Below are positions 16,570-23,635 of a DNA stretch of 32,367 bases, one piece after another. The notes under the pieces are model-generated. The model made no database searches. It saw only the letters and a program-made list of their open reading frames with translations, and was not told the origin of the DNA. Both the position numbers and the translations under genes were made by a program. How positions within the stretch are numbered: position 1 is the stretch's first letter; every line of letters starts with the position of its first letter. The stretch is from JBCCRV01 sp047619315 (GTDB lineage Bacteria; Myxococcota_A; Polyangia; Polyangiales; Houyiibacteriaceae): contig JBLHKB010000020.1 in the NCBI GenBank assembly GCA_047619315.1, positions 1 to 32,367 on the forward strand, in the 5' to 3' direction.

Positions 16570-17793
16570 CTAGCCCGTGGACGTTCCGCAGCCGGAGCAG
16601 AACCTGGAACCCGCAGCGTTCTGGATGCCGCATGAAGGGCAGAACTTGGGGGATGGACTGAGGCTGCTGCCACACTCCGCGCAGAATTTTCCGGCGGGGA
16701 CGCTTGCACTGCATCCGCCGCAGGTGACTGGGCCACTCCCGGCCGCTGGAGCAGCCTGAGGAGGCTGAGCCGCCATACCGCCACCCATCATCTGAGCCAT
16801 GCCGAAGCCAACACCCATACCAGCACCGGCCATCATGGGGTTGCCGCCGCCGCCTTCGCCGCCGCCGCCGCCCTGGGCCATGCCCTTGCCAGCGCCGATC
16901 ATCGCTTGGCCTGCAGCCGCTGCGGTGAAGTTACCGCCTGCAAGACCCGTGTATCGAGCGTCCTGCTGGAAAGTCTGGTCGAGTTCGAACTGCTTCTGCT
17001 GCGCTTCAGCCTGCGCCGATGCGATCGCGATGTTGGCCACTCGGGCTGCGCGCTTCGCGGCTCCGATTTCGGACTGAGCCGTCTTGAGCGTCGCCTCGTC
17101 TTCTTCGGAAAGGTTGAGGTTGAAGTCGCCGATCTGCGTGATCTTGATGCCGATGTCGGCAAGATCGGGAGCGTTCTCCTCCATGGCGCGCGCGAGCTGT
17201 TCTTGCAGCGGCATGAGCTGAAGGAAGCTCTTTTGCTCGGTGACAAGGACGTTGCCGATGACGGTCTTGATGGAGCTGCGGAAACGTTCCTGGATCCAGC
17301 CCATGATGGCTTCGTTGCCGACGTTCCCCTGCATGCCGACGTAGTTCACGATGAAACGCGCGGGATCGACGACCTGGAAAGCGAACTTACCGAAGATTCG
17401 CGGCGTGACCATTTCGCCGAGCATTGGGTCTTCGACATAACCAAGTTCTCCGCCGAAGCGCTGATCGTAGATCGGGCGCATCGTCACGAAGTAGAGGTCG
17501 GTGATGAAGATATTCCCACCGGTCACGCTGTCGACGAGATTGCTCAAGAACGGAATGTTCTGAGAGTCGAGCATGTGACGCTGGCCAGCACCGGCTGTGC
17601 GCATCGTTCCAACGATGGCTCCATCCCGGAAGAACACGGCAGCTTCGTCGGCGTCGACGGTGAGCTGCGAGTACTTCGGAATGGTGTTTTCCGGGTGCTT
17701 GTAGATGATTAGGTTTTTCTTGTCGTCCGGGCGATGGATCAGCATCTCCTGGACGCCGTCCTTTACGAAGTTGAAAACCTTGCCGAAAACCAT
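16570..17793 (-). CDS. SPFH/band-7 domain protein with C-terminal double zinc ribbons (YdjI/COG4260-like)
   Basis: A 407-residue cytoplasmic protein. The SPFH domain is at about residues 25-230 (IIYKHPENTIPKYSQLTVDADEAAVFF; FGKFAFQVVDPARFIVNYVG). A coiled Ala/Glu/Gln-rich helix (235-285) follows, then a Gly/Met-rich low-complexity stretch (about 300-345) encoded partly by a GCC/CCG triplet run near 16843-16873. The end has four CxxC pairs (TCGGC, FCAEC, FCPSC, FCSGC), giving two zinc ribbons. B. subtilis YdjI is the described relative, linked to membrane-stress proteins of the PspA type; no PspA homologue is seen here. The start at 17793 has a strong GGAGGAG 6-8 nt upstream. It is first in a minus-strand gene run. 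Confidence 0.88.
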   Translation of the reverse strand: MVFGKVFNFVKDGVQEMLIHRPDDKKNLIIYKHPENTIPKYSQLTVDADEAAVFFRDGAIVGTMRTAGAGQRHMLDSQNIPFLSNLVDSVTGGNIFITDLYFVTMRPIYDQRFGGELGYVEDPMLGEMVTPRIFGKFAFQVVDPARFIVNYVGMQGNVGNEAIMGWIQERFRSSIKTVIGNVLVTEQKSFLQLMPLQEQLARAMEENAPDLADIGIKITQIGDFNLNLSEEDEATLKTAQSEIGAAKRAARVANIAIASAQAEAQQKQFELDQTFQQDARYTGLAGGNFTAAAAGQAMIGAGKGMAQGGGGGEGGGGNPMMAGAGMGVGFGMAQMMGGGMAAQPPQAAPAAGSGPVTCGGCSASVPAGKFCAECGSSLSPSPKFCPSCGIQNAAGSRFCSGCGTSTG

Positions 17794-17799
17794 CCGATT

Positions 17800-17838
17800 G
17801 CTCCTCCTGCAGGCTTGGCCTGCGATGGGGAGATAATA
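17800..17838 (-). promoter_or_regulatory. Leader of the SPFH gene: -10-like box, short hairpin and strong Shine-Dalgarno
   Basis: On the minus strand TATTAT (17838-17833) resembles a -10 box, though no good -35 was found. It is followed by GCAGGC-CAA-GCCTGC (17823-17809), a perfect 6-bp hairpin, then AGGAGGAG next to the ATG at 17793. If TATTAT is used, the hairpin would be at the extreme 5' end of the mRNA. Nothing recognisable was found in the rest of the spacer up to 18069. Confidence 0.4.
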
Positions 17839-18069
17839 ACCAGTGAGGGCGCTTTAGCTAGGGTCATCCTCCGTGGACCGCGCTTTCACCTGATCGAGAT
17901 GGGGTGCGACGTCTTGGCCTGGCCGCCGGCAAGATCGGGCGATTTTGACGGGACGAGCGCTCTTTGCGTGTTCCTGAGGCGAATTCGCCTTGGGCATCTT
18001 TGGTCGAGATGCGCAAAACTGCTCGAATTGCAGGTTCGCCGGAACAATCGGACACTGTGGCTGTCCTGA

Positions 18070-19965
18070 ATGTTTGTGCGCCTCCACTCGATCTTTTTTT
18101 CTGCGCTGCTCCTCTTTGGGATGTCCTCGGCATCTGCGCAGGAGTCGCAGGAGGCTCTCCAACGCCTTTTCCCTTCGGCGGACCCTCACGATCCCCTGAG
18201 CACGGGTGATACGAGTTCGCTCGCGGGGGTCGAGCTCGCCTCACCGAGAGATGTTCCGCCAGGCAGTGAATTGGGTGAAGTCCTGGCCGCGATTCCTGGC
18301 GCCCGCGAAACCGAGCATCATGTCTTTGTCCACCTTCGACATGGTTTGGCGTCCGTAGCCGTTCGACAGGTCTTCGTGCACTCAGGTCGGTTCGCGGCGG
18401 AGGTTCTTTACCGTGTGCCCCTTCCCCCAGGATCTTCTCTCGGTGGCCTGGAGGTCTGCAACGGGACGGAGTGTCGCGTGGCAGAGGAGGGAAACCGCGA
18501 AGAGTTCGACGCTTCGTTTTCCGCGGACGGCGGACTTGTCGCTGCACATATTCAAATAGAAGACGGCGAAGCAAGACTGCGTGTCGCCCCGGTTCGCCAA
18601 GGACAGAGTACGGAGCTCCGTTGGAGTTACGTCGCGCCGGTCGAAGTTCGAGGAGGCGTCGCACGCATGATTCTTCCCGAACGCGGCAATGACCTCCGTG
18701 TCGCGCCCGCACGCGTCACGTTCATCGCGGAGGGCTACGAAGGAGCCAGCGTCCAACAAGAGGTCCTGGGCACACGCGCACGGCTCGTCGAGCCGTGGCG
18801 CCCTACGCAGCTCTTCGCGCGAGTTCGAGAAGGACGACACACCAGCCGAAGTGCGTATCGCTGCGGGCGGCGCTGGTGCACGCGCGAGTACACAGAGTCT
18901 AGCGTGGGGCGCCGTTCCTCGGTGAACTTGGCTTTGGCGCTGGACGTTTCGCCATCGACACGTGGGCCAGCGCGGGGACGCACGACGGATGTCGTTCAAG
19001 CCCTCGTGCGGGGTTTGCCGCCGGGTTCGCACGTGCGTGCGGCAGCTGTCGCCGGCCGCAGCGTCGCGATTCTGGAGCGACGCGAGGCGCGGGAAGTTCC
19101 CCAAGATCTGAGCGCGCGCGGCGTGGGCTTGGACCTGGGCGCGGCGTCTCGCTTGGATACGGTCGTCGATGTCCTTGAGCTGCGTCGCGGTGACCTGATG
19201 GTCGTCATTGGCGATGGGGGTCTGACGCCAGGTGAAGCGCTGCGAGCGCCGCCCGGCGTACGCGTTCACTACATCCAGGTCGTCGAGCGAGACGTGGACG
19301 AGGGGATCCGGGCCTTCGTCCAGGCGAGCGGAGGCCAGGTCTGGAATGCTTCGAGCGCTCAGGGTGATGCACTCTTTGAGCAGCTACTTTCGGTGACGGC
19401 GAATGGAACTGGAGTTGGAAGTTCGCGAACACTTCGCGGGCGTCGCGGCACGCCAGTTCTTGGCACACTCGGCGTGGCGATGGCGGGGGGGCTCAATCAA
19501 CTCGCTATCGCTGGGCGTGCAGAGGGCGCAGCAAGAGCCGGTGAGTTCACAGTGGCAGCGCAAGCGCCCGGAGACTCACAGACTTCAGTTTCAGCGGAGC
19601 CCGTTCTCTCGCTGTTGCGCTCCCGCCTCATTCCAGCGGCGCGTGCCTGCCTTCGTAGCGACCGAAGAGGGCGCGAAGATCATTCCGTGCGCGCCGTTTA
19701 CGAGCTGACGCTGGCCGACCAAGAGGTCGTCTCCGCCGAAGTGGTCGGCGAGATGCCAAACGCGCTGCGGACTTGTCTCCGGGACGCCGCAGGGCGCCTC
19801 GAGGTCCCCGCCTTCGCGGGACGGGTGCGGATTCGCTACCCAATCCATACGCAGGGCGCCACGCCTGCCCCAACCATCGAACTCGATGGTCGCGCCAGTG
19901 AAGCCATCGACGCGACGTTTGGGAACGAACCAACGACGCCAGACGCTGTGCTTCAGTCGCTCTAG
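18070..19965 (+). CDS. Secreted VIT-like/vWA protein with C-terminal TonB/AgmX-like domain
   Basis: A 631-residue exported protein. The signal peptide covers residues 1-23 (SALLLFGMSSASAQ). Residues about 80-190 resemble a VIT (inter-alpha-trypsin inhibitor) domain: HVFVHLRHGLASVAVRQVF, VLYRVPLPPGSSLGGLEV. A von Willebrand A fold follows at about 284-445 with an intact DxSxS metal site start (LALDVSPST, Asp292/Ser294/Ser296) and DLMVVIGDGGLT. The C-terminal part, about 530-610 (LIPAARACLRSD, VRAVYELTLADQEVVSAEV, RLEVPAFAGRVRIRYPI), resembles the TonB-like domain common at the end of myxobacterial AgmX-type proteins. Probably periplasmic or surface, mediating metal-dependent protein contacts. 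No good Shine-Dalgarno precedes the ATG. Domain calls beyond vWA are by eye. Confidence 0.75.
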   Translation: MFVRLHSIFFSALLLFGMSSASAQESQEALQRLFPSADPHDPLSTGDTSSLAGVELASPRDVPPGSELGEVLAAIPGARETEHHVFVHLRHGLASVAVRQVFVHSGRFAAEVLYRVPLPPGSSLGGLEVCNGTECRVAEEGNREEFDASFSADGGLVAAHIQIEDGEARLRVAPVRQGQSTELRWSYVAPVEVRGGVARMILPERGNDLRVAPARVTFIAEGYEGASVQQEVLGTRARLVEPWRPTQLFARVREGRHTSRSAYRCGRRWCTREYTESSVGRRSSVNLALALDVSPSTRGPARGRTTDVVQALVRGLPPGSHVRAAAVAGRSVAILERREAREVPQDLSARGVGLDLGAASRLDTVVDVLELRRGDLMVVIGDGGLTPGEALRAPPGVRVHYIQVVERDVDEGIRAFVQASGGQVWNASSAQGDALFEQLLSVTANGTGVGSSRTLRGRRGTPVLGTLGVAMAGGLNQLAIAGRAEGAARAGEFTVAAQAPGDSQTSVSAEPVLSLLRSRLIPAARACLRSDRRGREDHSVRAVYELTLADQEVVSAEVVGEMPNALRTCLRDAAGRLEVPAFAGRVRIRYPIHTQGATPAPTIELDGRASEAIDATFGNEPTTPDAVLQSL

Positions 19966-20120
19966 TACGAAGAACGTAGCGCGCCGACTCGAGGTTCTTC
20001 CGTGAGGTCACGGCGCCGTGTTCCGATCTGTCGCTTGATCGCGAAGCCCGACTTGCGATCGACGCGATAACGCCCCCCTACCCTGTGTAAGCAGTCGTAA
20101 GCGTACTGAAACGAGGAGAA
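19966..20120. other. Convergent intergenic region with two imperfect stems
   Basis: Lies between the ends of the VIT/vWA gene (+) and the LytTR gene (-). It contains GAAGAAC (19969-19975) inverted as GTTCTTC (19994-20000), right after the + strand stop. It also contains GATCGC...GCGATC (20037-20060) with an inner AAG/CTT pairing. Neither has a T-tract. They may serve as transcript ends, but no intrinsic terminator is certain and no gene was found here. Confidence 0.35.
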
Positions 20121-20852
20121 TCACCCGGCGAAGGGGATATACTCTCGTAAAGTCCTCACCCGTTCACGAGCGAGTGGCACCCGAGGCGACTCTGGGTGAG
20201 TGATGACGAGTTCGTAAGCCCCGCTTCCCACCGGCTCGATGGCGCTGATGGCCGAGAGCCGTACGAGGCAACTCCGGTGACTGCGAAAGAACTCCGTGGT
20301 GTCGAGCTTCTTGTCGAGGGCGGACAACGTGAGGTCGAGGGCGAAGCGGTCCTCTTTCGTCACGGCCCAGACGAGTTCGTCTTTGACCTGAAAGAAGAGG
20401 ACGTCAGCGATGTCGACGACGACGTACGCACCTTTGCGGCGTACCGCGAGGCGGTCGAGGGGTTCTACGCTTGGTGCTGCTGTGACGAGTTGGTTGCGTG
20501 CGCGCTCGACGGCCGTTTTGAGACGCTCGAAGCGTACAGGCTTGAGGAGGTAGTCGAGGATATCGGCTTCAAAGGCCCGCAGGGCGCCTTCGTCGTGGGC
20601 GCTGACCATGACCATCGCGAGATCCGGGAAGCGGCTCCGCAGCGTTTCTGCGAGGGCGATACCGTCGGGGCCAGGAATTCGAAGGTCGAGAAACGCCAGG
20701 TCCGGCTGGGACTCTTCGACAACCTTGAGGGCGGCGTCCGCGCTGGCGGCTTCACCGACGATCTTCACGTCCAACTCGCCAAGCATGAAGCCAAGCTCAT
20801 CTCGGGCGAGAGGCTCGTCATCCACCAAAACAGCTCGCAGTTCTTTACTCAT
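20121..20852 (-). CDS. LytTR-family response regulator
   Basis: A 243-residue two-component regulator. The receiver domain (residues 1-120) has Asp11/Asp12, phospho-acceptor Asp56 (AFLDLRIPGPDG), Ser84 (MVSAHD) and Lys104 (YLLKP). The C-terminal LytTR DNA-binding domain at about 140-243 includes DRLAVRRKGAYVVVDIADVLFF, FFRSHRSCLVRLSAI and VPLARERVRTLREYI. LytTR regulators bind paired direct repeats upstream of targets, often genes for cell-wall, autolysis or virulence functions. The gene overlaps the histidine-kinase gene by 4 nt (ATGA), so the two are a cognate pair. No obvious duplicated LytTR site was identified in the window. Confidence 0.95.
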   Translation of the reverse strand: MSKELRAVLVDDEPLARDELGFMLGELDVKIVGEAASADAALKVVEESQPDLAFLDLRIPGPDGIALAETLRSRFPDLAMVMVSAHDEGALRAFEADILDYLLKPVRFERLKTAVERARNQLVTAAPSVEPLDRLAVRRKGAYVVVDIADVLFFQVKDELVWAVTKEDRFALDLTLSALDKKLDTTEFFRSHRSCLVRLSAISAIEPVGSGAYELVITHPESPRVPLARERVRTLREYIPFAG

Positions 20853-22087
20853 GCTTGTTCGTCCTCCACGGCGAGAGGAAGGCGAACTTGGGCGCAGGTC
20901 CCCGTGGCGTGCTTGACCAGCTCGAGCGATGCGGCGCCTTTGTAGCGCTGGTCGAGGCGTGCACGGAGCGTTTTGAGAGCGATGCCAGTGCCTTCTTTGA
21001 CTACGCCGACGTATTTACCTTCACTTGAATCGATCACTTCGACTTGGAGCATATCGCCATCTGCCCATGCGATCACCTCCACTTTTCCGTTGCCTTCGTG
21101 GGCTGCAACTCCGTGTTTGACGGCGTTCTCCACGAGGGGCTGAAGAAGAAGCGCTGGTACCTGAACCTGGCGAACCTCGACGGGGATTATCATCTCAACC
21201 TCAAGACGCGCTCCGAGGCGCGCCCTCTCAATGCCAAGGTACGCCTTGGCGTGTTCGAATTCGTCTTTGAGCGGCGCATCATTGGGGTGGGTTAGTAGAT
21301 AGCGGTAGAGGTCGCTGAGGTCCGAGACAAGATCACGTGCGCGCGCCGGGTCAACGCGAATGGTGGCCCGCAGGGTGTTGAGCGCGTTGAAAAGAAAGTG
21401 GGGCTCGAGTCGGCTGCGAAGCGCTTCGAGGGAAAGCTGGTCGGCGGTCGCGCGGGCTTCGACGAGGGCGACGGCGTTTTCTTCACGGGTGAGAACGACG
21501 CGGACGACGCCGACAAAGAGCGTGATGCCCGCGGCGGTGCTGACCATCTGTACGAGGAGCGCAGGCCACGCAGCGATGAACCCCGCCGCGTCGCCACCAC
21601 TGACAGCGAGGCCACCTGCGATGATCGCAAACGAACCGACCTGCAGAATGCAGGCGGTAGGAAATGCTTGCCAGCGTTCGAAGGTGGCAGGGTAATGTTC
21701 AGCGAGCCAGCCACCGGCGGATCCCATCGCCGTGAGCGCGACGACAATGGACCAACCTAAGGGCGGCACGGGGAGCGATGGTTCGACGCGTAGAACGAAG
21801 AAGAGACCTCCGAGGAGGCCGGCGAACGCTCCAATGCGGAAGCGCGACGCCATGAGAATGCCGACGGCGACGAAGTTCATCTGCACGCCGAGCCAGGTCT
21901 GGCCCATCTTGGCGCCCCACATGGAGAGGCAGAAGCCGAGCAGCAGAGCGACAAAACGGTCCTGGGGTTGACCGCCGATCCCGAGGAGCCGGTTTCTCAG
22001 CGGCGGTACGAGGACGGACACCAGGGCAGCGCTGGCGATGAGACCCAGTTTCTCAACGATGTCGATAACGAGGAGCCGGATGTCCAC
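20849..22087 (-). CDS. LytS-type sensor histidine kinase
   Basis: A 412-residue membrane kinase with a GTG start. Residues 1-200 carry about five to six hydrophobic helices of the 5TM LytS type, including the early PLRNRLLG segment and GLFFVLR. The His_kinase domain has His230 in RLEPHFLFNALNTLRATI. The ATPase domain has the N box (Asn321 in LLQPLVENAVKHGV) and a GTGIAL G-box near residue 372. It should autophosphorylate and signal to the LytTR regulator encoded directly downstream. LytS-like sensors respond to membrane potential, pyruvate or wall state in other bacteria; the stimulus here is unknown. The start is 60 nt from the divergent membrane-protein start. Confidence 0.93.
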   Translation of the reverse strand: MDIRLLVIDIVEKLGLIASAALVSVLVPPLRNRLLGIGGQPQDRFVALLLGFCLSMWGAKMGQTWLGVQMNFVAVGILMASRFRIGAFAGLLGGLFFVLRVEPSLPVPPLGWSIVVALTAMGSAGGWLAEHYPATFERWQAFPTACILQVGSFAIIAGGLAVSGGDAAGFIAAWPALLVQMVSTAAGITLFVGVVRVVLTREENAVALVEARATADQLSLEALRSRLEPHFLFNALNTLRATIRVDPARARDLVSDLSDLYRYLLTHPNDAPLKDEFEHAKAYLGIERARLGARLEVEMIIPVEVRQVQVPALLLQPLVENAVKHGVAAHEGNGKVEVIAWADGDMLQVEVIDSSEGKYVGVVKEGTGIALKTLRARLDQRYKGAASLELVKHATGTCAQVRLPLAVEDEQA

Positions 22088-22147
22088 GGCGGGACACTAG
22101 CAGTTGTTCTCGAGGAAGCTTCCGACCCAGAACTCGTACCACCAGGT

Positions 22148-22906
22148 GTGGAAACGCCCGAATCAACGGCTGAGGAAAAGCGACGCTTCGCCTTCCTCTC
22201 GATCGTCGTCGACTTCTCGATCGCGGCGCTCGCCGCGCCGCTGACCACGATGCTGGTCGCGGATTTCCAAGCGCCAAGTGTCTTCAACGGCGTTTGGCCG
22301 GCGCTGGCCTTCGTGGGGTTCACGTGGAGCCTCGCCATCATCCCGAGGCTCAGCCACGACGCGGGGTCCCAACCCGTACTCGAAGGGACGGCGGTGAAGC
22401 CCACGGCGCGTACTCAGTGGGTCTTCCTTTCCATCATGCTCGGCACGCTCACCTTTCTCATAGCCGTGCCTTTGGTCACGGGAAGTGCGCTCGAACCTCT
22501 GCGCGACTGGTACCTAGAGAGCCTCTTGGCGAAGCTCCTGGCGCTCCCGATGTCGCTGGTCGTCATAGCGATCATGTTCCTGCCCTTCTATTTTTACCTT
22601 CAGCCAAACCGGCACCCAGTTCATCCCAAGCGCGTGGTTCCAGTCGAGGTCGCGATTGTCCTCGTCTGCGACTTGGTCGCGATCGTCGGCGTCGCGCTCT
22701 GGGAGTGGCTCGGTGAGAGCGCACGGACGTTTGAAGGGGAACCTTCCCTCGCGTTCTATCCCGGCATGCTCATCATGGTGCCGCTCTTCCTCTTCATTTT
22801 CGGAGGGCCGCGAATTGTTCTGCTGAACCGCCGCTTCAGCTGGGGCGCAGCCCTGAGCCTCTTTCTATCGACCGCTTGGTACCTTGCTCACGACTTCGTC
22901 AGCTAG
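22148..22906 (+). CDS. Multi-pass membrane protein of unknown function
   Basis: A 252-residue protein from the GTG at 22148. The open frame extends upstream to 21968, but that part runs antisense through the LytS gene start, so a start beyond 22087 is more credible. Neither start has a clear Shine-Dalgarno. Five to six hydrophobic segments are visible: FLSIVVDFSIAALAAPL, WPALAFVGFTWSLAII, WVFLSIMLGTLTFLIAVPL, LALPMSLVVIAIMFLPFYFYL, VEVAIVLVCDLVAIVGVAL and MLIMVPLFLFIFG. No catalytic motif or known transporter signature was recognised. It is head-to-head with the LytS/LytTR pair and may be regulated by it; this is inference from position only. Confidence 0.7.
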   Translation: METPESTAEEKRRFAFLSIVVDFSIAALAAPLTTMLVADFQAPSVFNGVWPALAFVGFTWSLAIIPRLSHDAGSQPVLEGTAVKPTARTQWVFLSIMLGTLTFLIAVPLVTGSALEPLRDWYLESLLAKLLALPMSLVVIAIMFLPFYFYLQPNRHPVHPKRVVPVEVAIVLVCDLVAIVGVALWEWLGESARTFEGEPSLAFYPGMLIMVPLFLFIFGGPRIVLLNRRFSWGAALSLFLSTAWYLAHDFVS

Positions 22907-22920
22907 CTTCCAAAGCGAGT

Positions 22921-23604
22921 TCAGGGCGCGTTCTTGGTTGCACCGCGGCGAGCCCAATCAGGGATCTCGGGAACGGGGCTACCAAACACGTTGGTGGGCG
23001 TCGTGGGATCGTTTTGCAGCTGGCGCGCACAGTGGGCGCAGCCAAAGCGCGACCTAAACTGTTCGGCCGGAGTAGCCGGAACATCCTCGGGGATTGGAAT
23101 CCGCGCGAGGAGTTCAGGACGAAAGTGAACCGGGCTTCGCTCTCGGCAAATATTGAGGAGCGTCTCCACCTCCCGGTCACGGCGCTCGCGCCAAAGCGTT
23201 CCACGAATGCCTTCCGCCGAGCCGTCGAAACCGCGCCGATGAGCCGAGGGGTCCTCGTCGAAACGCGCGCGGATCGCTTCGCTGGAAATACTCGCGCGCG
23301 TCAGGCGAGCATCGAATTCACGACGCATAAAACGCTGAACCATGAGAGTTCTCCACGTATCGCGAACCAGCACGTGGCGCTCAAGGCCACGGCGACGGGC
23401 CTCGCTTAGGAGAAGCTCGTGGTTGACGAGCTCGTCAGCGATAGCTTGAACTTCGGCGCGTGTGCTCGCTCCTGCCGCGTCGACGGCGGCCTGAACTTGG
23501 GCGACGGTGAGCTGAACGTCGCCAATGCGAGCATAGGTCGCATCCGGCTGCGAGTGCGCCGGCGCCGTCAGGAGAAGCATCAAGATTAAGAGTACGCGCC
23601 ACAC
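22921..23604 (-). CDS. Periplasmic SurA/PpiD-like N-terminal chaperone domain protein lacking a PPIase domain
   Basis: A 227-residue exported protein with a GTG start. The signal peptide is MWRVLLILMLLLTAPAHSQ. Residues 24-120 follow the N-terminal pattern of parvulin-family chaperones such as SurA: YARIGDVQLTVAQVQAAV, then ADELVNHELLLSEARRRGL, then ISSEAIRARFDED. In typical members a rotamase domain follows, but here residues 121-227 contain none. The region instead has an Arg-rich linker, Cys153 and a CAHC motif (Cys189/192). It may bind unfolded outer-membrane or surface proteins. It starts 31 nt after the beta-helix protein gene and is probably in the same transcript. It ends tail-to-tail with the membrane-protein gene. 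Confidence 0.65.
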   Translation of the reverse strand: MWRVLLILMLLLTAPAHSQPDATYARIGDVQLTVAQVQAAVDAAGASTRAEVQAIADELVNHELLLSEARRRGLERHVLVRDTWRTLMVQRFMRREFDARLTRASISSEAIRARFDEDPSAHRRGFDGSAEGIRGTLWRERRDREVETLLNICRERSPVHFRPELLARIPIPEDVPATPAEQFRSRFGCAHCARQLQNDPTTPTNVFGSPVPEIPDWARRGATKNAP

Positions 23605-23635
23605 GGGCGGAGCATAGCGCGACGTGAGGTTGATG

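Noticed and set aside
16569..16784. Upstream extension of the Cys-rich small protein
   Set aside because: Overlaps the SPFH zinc-ribbon coding region in another frame; signal peptide begins at the ATG at 16568.
18382..19269. 295-residue minus-strand frame inside the VIT/vWA gene
   Set aside because: No recognisable motif; the plus-strand gene has a signal peptide and vWA motif.
21968..22147. Longer N-terminus for the membrane protein
   Set aside because: It lies antisense to the LytS first transmembrane region and gives a polar stretch with no Shine-Dalgarno; 22148 is preferred but not proven.
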